From assembly GCA_001880285.1 (NCBI GenBank), contig CP016269.1:2118501-2182500 (forward strand): a DNA stretch of 64,000 bases, in the 5' to 3' direction. Origin of the DNA: Flavobacteriaceae bacterium UJ101. Its GTDB lineage: Bacteria > Bacteroidota > Bacteroidia > Flavobacteriales > UJ101. Both the position numbers and the translations under genes were made by a program. Shown in pieces: positions 18,178-25,877 of this stretch. The notes beneath the pieces were generated by a model. That model did no database searches. It saw nothing but the letters and a program-made list of their open reading frames with translations, and was not told where the DNA came from. Every line of letters starts with the position of its first letter. Position 1 is the first letter of the stretch.

Positions 18178-18727
18178 TATGATGTGAATGGAAACATGAT
18201 TGTAGACAAGAACAAAGGGATTACCCATATAAAGTACAATCATTTAAACTTACCGATTGAAATTGTATTTGCAGGAGGAAATAAAATAGAATATCTTTAC
18301 GATGCAGCGGGAATGAAGTTGCAGAAGAAGGTCATTGAAGAAGGAAAAGAGAATGTTGTAACCGACTACTTAGATGGTTATCAGTATGTAGATGGAGTAT
18401 TAGAATTTTACCCACATGCAGAAGGTTATGTAAATATGAAGAGTGGTACACCTGAATATGTGTATAATTATACGGATCATTTAGGCAATGTACGAGTGTC
18501 CTACACAAAAGGAAGCGATGGAGCAGCTAAGATTGTAGAAGAGAAAAATTACTATCCATTTGGACTCATACATAAAGGTTATAATAACCAAGATAACACA
18601 CTCACAGACAAATATAAATATGGTTATAATGGTAAAGAAGAACAAGAGGAACTTGGATTAAATTGGTCTGATTATGGTGCTAGAAATTATGATACAAGTT
18701 TAGGAAGATGGATGAATATGGATCCAG
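18178..18727 (+). repeat. RHS core DNA shared with the resident gene (second displaced copy)
   Basis: Homology to resident 14381-14932 begins at the YDVNGNMIVD codons and ends at the WMNMDPA codons. It contains a 36-base exact match (18450-18485) and a 23-base exact match near 18186. Confidence 0.85.
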
Positions 18728-19527
18728 CTACAGATCTTTTAGAGTCTTCTACTCCATATGCTTACGCTCTTAATAGTCCAATAATTTATTTAGATGAGGA
18801 TGGAGAATTACCTATTTTAATTAATGGGAAAGTTGCTTCAGATGATGAAAGAGCAGATGAATCGTATTGGACTAAAGAAATTGTAGCAACTATTACTGGA
18901 TCAGGAATCGCAAATCCAGGAGGACAAATTCATTATGTAGATGGTGATAGATACCATTATAATGGACGTATTCATAAAGGAGGGACTATTGGTGGAGCTA
19001 ATCAAGCTAATCTTAGAACAGAAGCTGGTTATAATTCATTAACTATTTTTGAATTTGTAAATATTCTTTCAAAATTAGAAAGAGACGAAAGTGGTAAAGT
19101 CATAGAAAAAATTCAAATTTATACTCATAGCCGAGGAGCAGCTTTTGGAATTGGGTATACAAAAAGATTATTAGAGTTGATAGGGCAATATTCTGATCAA
19201 TTTGCTGATCCCAATAATGTTGTTGATTTTGTATATAATATGGCTCCTCATCAATCAGATTCTCTTACTGCAACTGAAGGAGTTGATTCTTATACACATG
19301 ATAGAGTTTTAGATCCATTATCTGGTAATGATATGAAAAATACAAAGACTAATTTTACAACCAATGAAGGGGGAATAAAAAAAGCTCATAGTATTTCAAC
19401 ATTTACAAAGGATTTAAATTCTTTTATCTCCTCCTTTTCAGAAGGAAATACAAGTCAAGAAGTAATAGATAATTTTATTAAAGATATGAAGGAAAAATAT
19501 AATATTAATGTGAAAGTGAAAAAATAA
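18184..19527 (+). CDS. Displaced RHS tip 2: partial RHS core plus lipase-like (alpha/beta hydrolase) tip, probably silent cassette
   Basis: The frame opens after a TAA about 25 bases upstream. The first candidate start is a GTG at 18184, followed by an ATG at 18193, both inside core codons (VNGNMIVDKNKG). There is no signal peptide or delivery region. The core has YLYDAAGMKLQKK, YNYTDHLGNVRVSY, NYYPFGLIHKGYN, YKYGYNGKEEQEELGLNW and SLGRWMNMDPA. The tip (about residues 200-447) contains IQIYTHSRGAAFGIGYTKRL, a Ser-centred HSRGAA elbow like those of alpha/beta-hydrolase lipases. Candidate acid and His partners lie in FVYNMAPHQSD and KKAHSIST. A phospholipase or esterase toxin is therefore plausible. 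A three-helix membrane protein gene follows 6 bases later. Silence for want of a start is inferred. Confidence 0.75.
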   Translation: MNGNMIVDKNKGITHIKYNHLNLPIEIVFAGGNKIEYLYDAAGMKLQKKVIEEGKENVVTDYLDGYQYVDGVLEFYPHAEGYVNMKSGTPEYVYNYTDHLGNVRVSYTKGSDGAAKIVEEKNYYPFGLIHKGYNNQDNTLTDKYKYGYNGKEEQEELGLNWSDYGARNYDTSLGRWMNMDPATDLLESSTPYAYALNSPIIYLDEDGELPILINGKVASDDERADESYWTKEIVATITGSGIANPGGQIHYVDGDRYHYNGRIHKGGTIGGANQANLRTEAGYNSLTIFEFVNILSKLERDESGKVIEKIQIYTHSRGAAFGIGYTKRLLELIGQYSDQFADPNNVVDFVYNMAPHQSDSLTATEGVDSYTHDRVLDPLSGNDMKNTKTNFTTNEGGIKKAHSISTFTKDLNSFISSFSEGNTSQEVIDNFIKDMKEKYNINVKVKK

Positions 19528-19533
19528 TTAGTT

Positions 19534-19782
19534 ATGATGAAAATAATTTTGGTAAACTTGGCTGTTTTTGTGGCAGTGATATTTTTTACTATACTTTTAT
19601 TGTTTTTTATGGGGTCAGGATCAGGTGGATTCAATGAAAAGTGGTATTTATTGTATATATTATTTGGAACAATACATTGTATTCTTTTAGGTGTATATAT
19701 TGTGAAATTGAAAAATAATTATTTATATATAATTCCTTTTAGTTTATTTATATTGTACTTACTAGTTTATTTTTTTGGATAG
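19534..19782 (+). CDS. Small three-helix membrane protein, candidate immunity protein for displaced tip 2
   Basis: 82 residues made almost entirely of three hydrophobic segments (about 3-26, 34-54, 63-81) with short polar loops (SGSGGFNEKW, KLKNN). It follows the lipase-like tip by 6 bases. An inner-membrane immunity protein would make sense against a membrane-attacking toxin. No family recognised; role inferred from position. Confidence 0.6.
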   Translation: MMKIILVNLAVFVAVIFFTILLLFFMGSGSGGFNEKWYLLYILFGTIHCILLGVYIVKLKNNYLYIIPFSLFILYLLVYFFG

Positions 19783-19830
19783 GAAAAGGCTATAGCTTCC
19801 CGTTTGACAAAAAAGATAATTAAAACAAAA

Positions 19831-19923
19831 GCAGTCCATCAGTAAAAAGTTGGGCTGTTTCTTTTTAAACGGGGTTAGTTGCTTTCTTATATGTTGAGGG
19901 TAAAAAACTACCTTCTCCCGTTT
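19831..19923. repeat. Cassette-flanking intergenic repeat, right copy
   Basis: Aligns along its whole length with 16345-16438. An additional CCCGTTT word lies at 19799-19805, and AAACGGG (19867-19873) is its inverted match; CCCGTTT occurs again at 19917-19923. Confidence 0.7.
19832..19866 (+). terminator. Terminator after displaced cassette 2
   Basis: Stem CAGTCCA (19832-19838) with TGGGCTG (19851-19857), then TTTCTTTTT, the same hairpin as at 16346. Confidence 0.75.
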
Positions 19924-20036
19924 GAATAATAATTTTAGAAGTTATCTTATATAAGTTTGAAAGTAGCTAAACTAGAACTATATGTTGTTTTTATAGGTTA
20001 TTGTTGATTTAACATTTCTAAAATCTCATCTTTTTT

Positions 20037-20384
20037 TCATAGTTTTTTAATTAAAACATTTATATTCTTATAAGGAATTCTTTTTTGGAATGATCTCAAA
20101 AAATATAGTCTAGATTTTTTTAATGAAAGATCATTAATCACGAGTTTATAATTTGATGATTTTTCTATGACAACTTTACCAATTGTTATACCTCTTTTAC
20201 CCTCAATGTAGAATTGTTGTTTTAATAGATATGGTTTTATTAAGATATTCAAATTTTTCTTAGTGTTATGTAGCATAGGTTGCTGTTTATAAGAACAATA
20301 AAAACCACCAATTAAATTTATATTATAAGTTCCTTTTTCTAGATAAAAATCCTGAGTTATTGAAATTATTTGCAAATATTTCAT
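20037..20384 (-). CDS. Small basic protein of unknown function
   Basis: 115 residues, no signal peptide or membrane helix, Lys-rich. Recognisable stretches are DFYLEKGTYNINLIGGFYC, QQFYIEGKRGITIGKVVI and SNYKLVINDLSLKKSRL, all of beta-strand character. It lies 23 bases after the preceding exported-protein gene on the same strand, so it is probably the last gene of that leftward operon. Family not recognised. Being next to the RHS cassettes it could be another immunity-type gene, but nothing in the sequence proves that. Confidence 0.5.
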   Translation of the reverse strand: MKYLQIISITQDFYLEKGTYNINLIGGFYCSYKQQPMLHNTKKNLNILIKPYLLKQQFYIEGKRGITIGKVVIEKSSNYKLVINDLSLKKSRLYFLRSFQKRIPYKNINVLIKKL

Positions 20385-20407
20385 AGAGCTTGATTACTTA
20401 GCCAAAT

Positions 20408-21190
20408 TTATAATCTAGTGTATACTTCATATTCAGCTCTGACCATCATGAGATAAATTTTTAAATTTCTTGGTAAATTATGGTTAGTAGAAAAATAGTC
20501 TTCAAGCATTTCTAAAGCTATTCCTGCGTTCTGAGTTTGATTATTCATTAAATAATTTTGGATTTGATATATTCTTGCAAAATAAGTGTCAATATCATCA
20601 CTTCTTTTTTTTAATATATTTTCAATTAATGATTCTATTTTAAAATCATTTTCAGAATTATCATCAAATAAATAAAGTTTTATGATATCAGATTTTCTGT
20701 GTGATTTTAACTTTAATTCTTCATTCATTTTAGAGAAGATATCTTTTCTATATACGAGGCGGTCACCTCTAATTGAATACCACCTTGCAAGTTGGTTGTC
20801 GGGGTCTTCAACTTTTGATTCAAATTTTCTAATAGACGTATTAAAGTTAGTTAGCATTGCAAAAATAGTCCCCTCTTTTTTATGATCAGTAATGAAATAA
20901 CTCATTATTGCATTCGTAGGTTTTGTATTTTGATAAATCACTTTTACTTGATCATTATAAGTAACACCTTTATATAGATTTTTAATAATTAATGCCATTT
21001 CATCATAATCTAAAGTATGATATAAATCGGTCATATAAAAAGAATCTGGACATACATGATGGATAAAAGAATATTTATTGATACCAAGTTCATGCTTAGA
21101 AGTTTCATTTTCTCGAAAGATTTTGAATTTTTTTTGACAAAAAGCAATATTCAATGAAAATATTAATAGTAAAACAAATTTAAGCTTCAT
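20408..21190 (-). CDS. Exported protein of unknown function
   Basis: 260 residues with a signal peptide (MKLKFVLLLIFSLNIAFC, cleavage before QKK). The middle has SFIHHVCPDSFYMTDLYHTL and KPTNAIMSYFITDHKKEGT. The C-terminal third is helical and resembles TPR-like pairs (YFARIYQIQNYLMNNQTQN, LPRNLKIYLMMVRAEYEV). No catalytic motif is evident. Only 3 bases separate it from the upstream exported-protein gene, so the two are co-transcribed and probably work together in the periplasm or at the outer membrane. Not recognised. Confidence 0.65.
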   Translation of the reverse strand: MKLKFVLLLIFSLNIAFCQKKFKIFRENETSKHELGINKYSFIHHVCPDSFYMTDLYHTLDYDEMALIIKNLYKGVTYNDQVKVIYQNTKPTNAIMSYFITDHKKEGTIFAMLTNFNTSIRKFESKVEDPDNQLARWYSIRGDRLVYRKDIFSKMNEELKLKSHRKSDIIKLYLFDDNSENDFKIESLIENILKKRSDDIDTYFARIYQIQNYLMNNQTQNAGIALEMLEDYFSTNHNLPRNLKIYLMMVRAEYEVYTRL

Positions 21191-21193
21191 AAT

Positions 21194-21859
21194 TTATTTA
21201 TTTGAGGTTTGTTTTAATTTTTTTCCATGCCAAGGGCAATAAATCCAGTTTCCTGAAAGTAACTCTTTATCTACAGGACATTCTTTTTTAGGAACAAGAC
21301 TTGATAAAGGTAGTTTCCATTTAAAATCTTGATTATTCAGTGTTAAAGTAAATTCTCCTTGTTTGGTTTCATCAATAATTTTATTATTATTTTCATCTTT
21401 ATTTTTGAAAAAGTAGAATTTCATACTTTTACCAGTATCTCCAATCATTGATTCTATGATTGGTTTCAAAACATTAATGAGAGTTAATGTTTTAGGGTTT
21501 ATTTCTTCATTTGTTAGAGGCTTGTAAATGCTTTTATTTATAGTTGTAATAAATAAATTTTCAATATTGTTGGATTCTATACCTACAAAGGAAGTAGTTC
21601 CATCAATAATTGCGAAAATTGAATAATCATCAACAATTTCTTTTATAGTATTAATTTGTTCTGGGGTAGTAGAAGGGCTATTTTGAGTCGATACTTCCCA
21701 ATAAATTGTTGGAATCCACCAAGCCATTTGAAAATTATGGTTTTCAAGTTTTGAGATTTGAAGTTCTTTAATGAGGTCAACTAGTTCAGGTTTTTGAGTT
21801 TGTGAAAAACCGTTTACAAAAATAAAACTACTAAATAGAGTTAATAAGATCTTTTTCAT
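21194..21859 (-). CDS. Exported protein of unknown function with C-terminal CPxD...CPWHGxxL motif
   Basis: 221 residues with a clear signal peptide (MKKILLTLFSSFIFVNGFSQ). The C-terminus has ECPVDKELLSGNWIYCPWHG, two Cys-Pro knuckles reminiscent of a zinc ribbon, unusual for an exported protein. The central part (DYSIFAIIDGTTSFVGIES, SMKFYFFKNKDENNNKIID) looks like an alpha/beta domain. It begins the tight pair with the next leftward gene (3-base gap) and lies 198 bases after the transglutaminase-like gene. No family recognised. Confidence 0.65.
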   Translation of the reverse strand: MKKILLTLFSSFIFVNGFSQTQKPELVDLIKELQISKLENHNFQMAWWIPTIYWEVSTQNSPSTTPEQINTIKEIVDDYSIFAIIDGTTSFVGIESNNIENLFITTINKSIYKPLTNEEINPKTLTLINVLKPIIESMIGDTGKSMKFYFFKNKDENNNKIIDETKQGEFTLTLNNQDFKWKLPLSSLVPKKECPVDKELLSGNWIYCPWHGKKLKQTSNK

Positions 21860-22057
21860 ATATAAAATTTAATTACTGACACTACTGATTTATACCTCTA
21901 ATTTACTTCATAAAAGATAAACGAGCAACTAATTTTATCTGATTCATGAATTTTTGATAAAATGGGTTTAAAATGAATAAAATAGAATAGTTGATTTTCT
22001 CTACTAGTAATTTGTGGATGTGAAATACAATATTTTTCTGATTGAATATATCATTAT

Positions 22058-24589
22058 TTAGTCTAAAGTATTTACGAATGTATTTTTAACTCTTTTAGAA
22101 ATTAATAAATAAGCAGTTATTATTGTAGCTTTTATAGTTTCTTTAAATATTTCAGTATATGATATATTTTTTTTAGAAAAATATTCAGGTAAGTCAAATG
22201 ATAGAAAATAGATACTAAGAGTATCGATTAATAAAAATACAATATGTGAGATGATTAGGATAATAAAAAAACGAGGAAATATTGTTCTTTTTTTGAAAAA
22301 TAGAATAGTCCCTAGTATATAAAATATAGCAAATCCGAAATTCATAAATATTTCAAAACAAACTAAAGTTACATAATTTAAATTATTTATAATTTCTAAT
22401 GAAGAAATATTTTCATAAGTAAAATATAAGTTATTCTTTATAATTTGAATGATAAAGACAATAGGAGTGAAAATAAGAGAAATAGCTATTAAAATTAACC
22501 AGCCACCAATAGGGATATTATTATTGTTGTTGTCTATCTTTAGGTCATATGAATAGTATGTTTTATATGCTAAATAAATAAGGAAAAAAATACAAATTAA
22601 ATTTAAAAAACCAGCTATAATAGATTTCCAGTTGAAAAAATTATTGCTGGATCTATTTTCTAGTATATCTTTATTGATATTAATTCCATAACTTATTTTA
22701 TTTTCAACATTTTGCATATCTATAACATATTGATTAAATTTATTGGAAGGTATAAATGAGTCAAATATCTTAAAAGAAAAAGATAAATCTAATTCTTCCT
22801 GTTTGTCATTATATTGATCAAAAAAGCTATAAGAAAAATACTTAGAATCAATTTTGATTTTTTCGGGATTAATAGCCCATTTTTCTGGAAGTTTTATTTT
22901 TATATTCTGTTTAATATCAATACTTGAATTAAGATAGAAAGGTGTTTTTCGCTCTTTAATGTTGGGAAGATAGATATAATCGTATATACTAGAAGGATAG
23001 AAATAGGCCTCAAGTAATTTATTACTAGTTTCTGAAGGAGTCCATAGACTATCAATTGTATATTTTTCATGTACGATAAAAATATTTTTGTCATGATCAT
23101 CTTCAAAAATGATACTATCACTTAATTTAACAGAGTTATAATACTTATTATAAAAATTTAAGTAATCTTTTTTTATACTTGTCATGCCATTATTCAAAAA
23201 ATAGTAACGAATATCATCAGCATCTTTATTATAATATTTTGAAGTAACATTGAGTGTAACTGGACTATATATTGAGCGAATGTCGAATACTTCGAAAACT
23301 TCTGTTTTCCCATATATATCAGAATTTATTTTTTCTAAAGAGCTTCCTTTCTTAACAGGTAATCCATATTTATATTGAGGGACATAAATGTTATCAAAAG
23401 TTCCTCCTTGCTCAGTATAGGTTGGATCGTACCAAAATTCGTTATTGTTGCTTACAACCTTAACAATACAATGGTTGAAGATTTTAGAAGAAGGTAATTT
23501 TTCAGTAATTTTATGTTCTAAATAAGAATTAACTAAAATAGGGTAGGCTTCAATTCCTAATTCATTTAACATAGTTGACATTAGTAAGCTCTTATCTTTA
23601 CAATCTCCATACCGTTGTTCAAAAACCTTATTAGGGTGAAAAGGTTTATGACTACCAATTCCTGATTCTAAGCCTAAATATCGTACTTCATTTTGAACAA
23701 ATTTTAATACTTCTTTAATCTTTACACCATCATCTTTAAAGTTTGATCTAATAAATTCAATTTTTTCTTTTAAAGCAGGGGATAATGTTTGGTTTATTTT
23801 AAATACTTTTTCAGCCCAATTGGCAACTTCTTTCCAATTATTAAATTCAGAGATTGATATGTTTTGATAATAGTTGAACCAAGAAGGGGTATTTTCTTCG
23901 AATTCAATATTTTTAATATTTTTTGTCTCCCACAAATATGAAGTATAGTTGTTTTTTGTTTCTATGATTGGTTTTAGTTCAGGATTTGAATATTTAAAAT
24001 TCAATTTTTTATCTGTAATTAAATAAGCGATCATTTTTCCTACAGGTTCGTAATAATCTAATTGAAAATTAGTTGAGAAATAATTATTATAGATGGGGTT
24101 AAATCCTTTGATAGTATAGCTATAATCTATAATATCCCCTTTTCTAATATCCTCTAAATTTAAGATAGCAGTTAAAGTACCGTCGTAAATATGATTTTCA
24201 GCATTTTCTTCTCTTTGTAGTAGTTGAAATTTATTAATATCAAGTTTATTAATTCTTTCTCCCTCCCTAATAATATTAATACTATGTACTGTTGCACTCT
24301 GATATGTAGGATCATATAAGAAACTAATTGATGAATTATGTTGGACTCCAGAACTTTCTAATATTTTAATTACATTTCTGGTATAGTATTCAGAAGTGAT
24401 AGAATTTGTTTGATTGTTAAACATCAAAACCATACTTCCATTGTTTAATTCGTTTGGATTTATTTTAGGTGATAAACTGTAAGTTTGTTTTTTTACCCAA
24501 GAAGGAGTGGTAGTTTTCTTAATTTGAGAAAATATAGAAGTAGTAATTAAACTGAAAATCCAAATAAGAACTTTAATATTGTTAGTCAT
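22058..24589 (-). CDS. DUF3857 / transglutaminase-like protein with C-terminal DUF2569 membrane domain
   Basis: 843 residues with a signal peptide (IFSLITTSIFSQ). Residues about 60-220 form the DUF3857 domain (YYTRNVIKILESSGVQ, GDIIDYSYTIKGFNP). A transglutaminase-like core follows with YLGLESGIGSHKPFHP, Cys330 in YGDCKDKSLL, His in FNHCIVKV and Asp in EFWYDPTY, so the Cys-His-Asp triad is intact. A beta-rich DUF3858-like region comes next. The last 200 residues have one helix, then four more with IPIGGWLILIAISLIFTPIV, typical of DUF2569. The soluble domains are predicted to be periplasmic and anchored at the inner membrane. Substrate unknown; Bacteroidota proteins of this type often lie in clusters of exported proteins, as here. 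Spacing of 198 bases leaves operon membership open. Confidence 0.85.
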   Translation of the reverse strand: MTNNIKVLIWIFSLITTSIFSQIKKTTTPSWVKKQTYSLSPKINPNELNNGSMVLMFNNQTNSITSEYYTRNVIKILESSGVQHNSSISFLYDPTYQSATVHSINIIREGERINKLDINKFQLLQREENAENHIYDGTLTAILNLEDIRKGDIIDYSYTIKGFNPIYNNYFSTNFQLDYYEPVGKMIAYLITDKKLNFKYSNPELKPIIETKNNYTSYLWETKNIKNIEFEENTPSWFNYYQNISISEFNNWKEVANWAEKVFKINQTLSPALKEKIEFIRSNFKDDGVKIKEVLKFVQNEVRYLGLESGIGSHKPFHPNKVFEQRYGDCKDKSLLMSTMLNELGIEAYPILVNSYLEHKITEKLPSSKIFNHCIVKVVSNNNEFWYDPTYTEQGGTFDNIYVPQYKYGLPVKKGSSLEKINSDIYGKTEVFEVFDIRSIYSPVTLNVTSKYYNKDADDIRYYFLNNGMTSIKKDYLNFYNKYYNSVKLSDSIIFEDDHDKNIFIVHEKYTIDSLWTPSETSNKLLEAYFYPSSIYDYIYLPNIKERKTPFYLNSSIDIKQNIKIKLPEKWAINPEKIKIDSKYFSYSFFDQYNDKQEELDLSFSFKIFDSFIPSNKFNQYVIDMQNVENKISYGININKDILENRSSNNFFNWKSIIAGFLNLICIFFLIYLAYKTYYSYDLKIDNNNNNIPIGGWLILIAISLIFTPIVFIIQIIKNNLYFTYENISSLEIINNLNYVTLVCFEIFMNFGFAIFYILGTILFFKKRTIFPRFFIILIISHIVFLLIDTLSIYFLSFDLPEYFSKKNISYTEIFKETIKATIITAYLLISKRVKNTFVNTLD

Positions 24590-25083
24590 GAGTGTAGTAA
24601 AATTATAATTTAAATTAGAAATTAATGTGACTCAAATATACGATTAAATTCAAAATTTTTTATAAACTTAGTAAGTTTTGGAATTAAAAAATAACCTCTC
24701 ATATGTTAAATAGAATCGGTAACAAATAATCAGTCTATCTTTAAAAAGTTAAATTGCTTTTTTTATTTAAAAAGGGAAAAGTGTTTCCCATATATTAATT
24801 ATAGAACATTTCCTACAAATCACAGCGAATTATAACCAATAAAAAAAGAGTGAAATATATTCACTCCTTTTGTTTGTTGTGTTAAGTTTTAAGAAAAATA
24901 TAATTAATAATTGGGGTAATTATGTATGGGTCAAAGAAATAAAAAAGCAATGATTCATATACTTCATTTTGTAAGCAAAAACTTTATATTAACAAATAAT
25001 TATGATAGGTTTAACGAAATGTATAGGATATTATTGAGTCAATTTATAAAAGTACGTTTACATTTAAAACTTAATTACTTTTT
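24590..25083. other. Gene-free convergent/divergent spacer
   Basis: A 494-base AT-rich stretch. It holds the presumed promoter of the leftward DUF3857 gene and, at 24841-24866, a hairpin acting as the terminator of the leftward ung transcript. An open frame at 24926-25168 has no family features and overlaps the end of ung antisense, so I do not call it. Confidence 0.5.
24841..24866 (-). terminator. Terminator downstream of ung
   Basis: GAGTGAA (24848-24854) with TTCACTC (24860-24866). On the minus strand the stem runs into seven T (24841-24847). It lies about 220 bases after the ung stop. Confidence 0.6.
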
Positions 25084-25746
25084 TTACCATACAATTTCTT
25101 TCTTCCCTTTGCTTTTTAAAAAAGCATTGGTTTTGCTAAAATGTTTACTACCAAAAAAACCACGATAGGAAGAAAGTGGTGATGGATGGGGTGCTTTTAA
25201 AATATGATGTTTTTGAGCGTCAATTAATTTGGCTTTTTTCTGTGCAAAACTTCCCCAAAGTATAAAGACTACATCTTTTTTTTCTTTAGAAATCGTTTCA
25301 ATTACAGAATCAGTAAACACTTCCCATCCTTGGTTCTGATGTGAACCGGCCTGATGTGCCCGAACAGTTAAAGTTGCATTTAATAATAAAACCCCTTGAT
25401 TTGCCCATCGTGTTAGATCTCCTGATGAAGGAATGGACGATCCCATATCATCGGTCACTTCTTTAAAAATATTTTGAAGAGAAGGAGGAAAAGGAATCCC
25501 TTCTCGAACAGAAAAACATAATCCATTTGCTTGATTGTGGTTGTGGTAAGGATCTTGTCCTAAAATAACCACTTTTAAGTCCTCTAATTGGCAAGAATCA
25601 AAAGCTGCAAAAATTTCTTTTCCTGGAGGGAAGCACGTGTTTTGATGGTACTCGCGTTTTACAAATTGAACCAAACTATGAAAGTAAGGCTTTTCAAATT
25701 CGGTATGTAATAATTTTTTCCAATTTTCTGCAATTTTTACTTCCAT
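25084..25746 (-). CDS. ung: Uracil-DNA glycosylase (family 1)
   Basis: Excises uracil from DNA to start base-excision repair of deaminated cytosine or misincorporated dUMP. The 220-residue length is standard. The water-activating loop is GQDPYHNHNQANGLCFSV, with catalytic Asp in GQDPYH. The uracil-recognition Asn lies in VLLLNATLTVRA, and the DNA-intercalating loop is HPSPLSSYRGFFGS with catalytic His. All family 1 motifs are intact. It is leftward, about 130 bases after the next gene upstream (argS), and may be transcribed with it or alone. Confidence 0.98.
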   Translation of the reverse strand: MEVKIAENWKKLLHTEFEKPYFHSLVQFVKREYHQNTCFPPGKEIFAAFDSCQLEDLKVVILGQDPYHNHNQANGLCFSVREGIPFPPSLQNIFKEVTDDMGSSIPSSGDLTRWANQGVLLLNATLTVRAHQAGSHQNQGWEVFTDSVIETISKEKKDVVFILWGSFAQKKAKLIDAQKHHILKAPHPSPLSSYRGFFGSKHFSKTNAFLKSKGKKEIVW

Positions 25747-25877
25747 GGCTTTGCGGCTTTATGCTATAAGTTAAACAATTTTTAATAGTAAGTATGAGTT
25801 TATATGATAAAATTTACATTAAGCGGATTTTATTAATCACGTATGACTTCATACTTAAAAACAGATCATCATTATAA

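Noticed and set aside
7360-19782. Assigning the RHS locus to a type VI secretion system
   Set aside because: No T6SS structural gene (TssB, TssC, Hcp, VgrG, PAAR or ClpV) is visible in the window; the proteins have Sec signals instead.
24926-25168. An 80-codon plus-strand open frame after the DUF3857 gene
   Set aside because: It overlaps the end of ung antisense, shows no family features, and its composition is that of AT-rich spacer.
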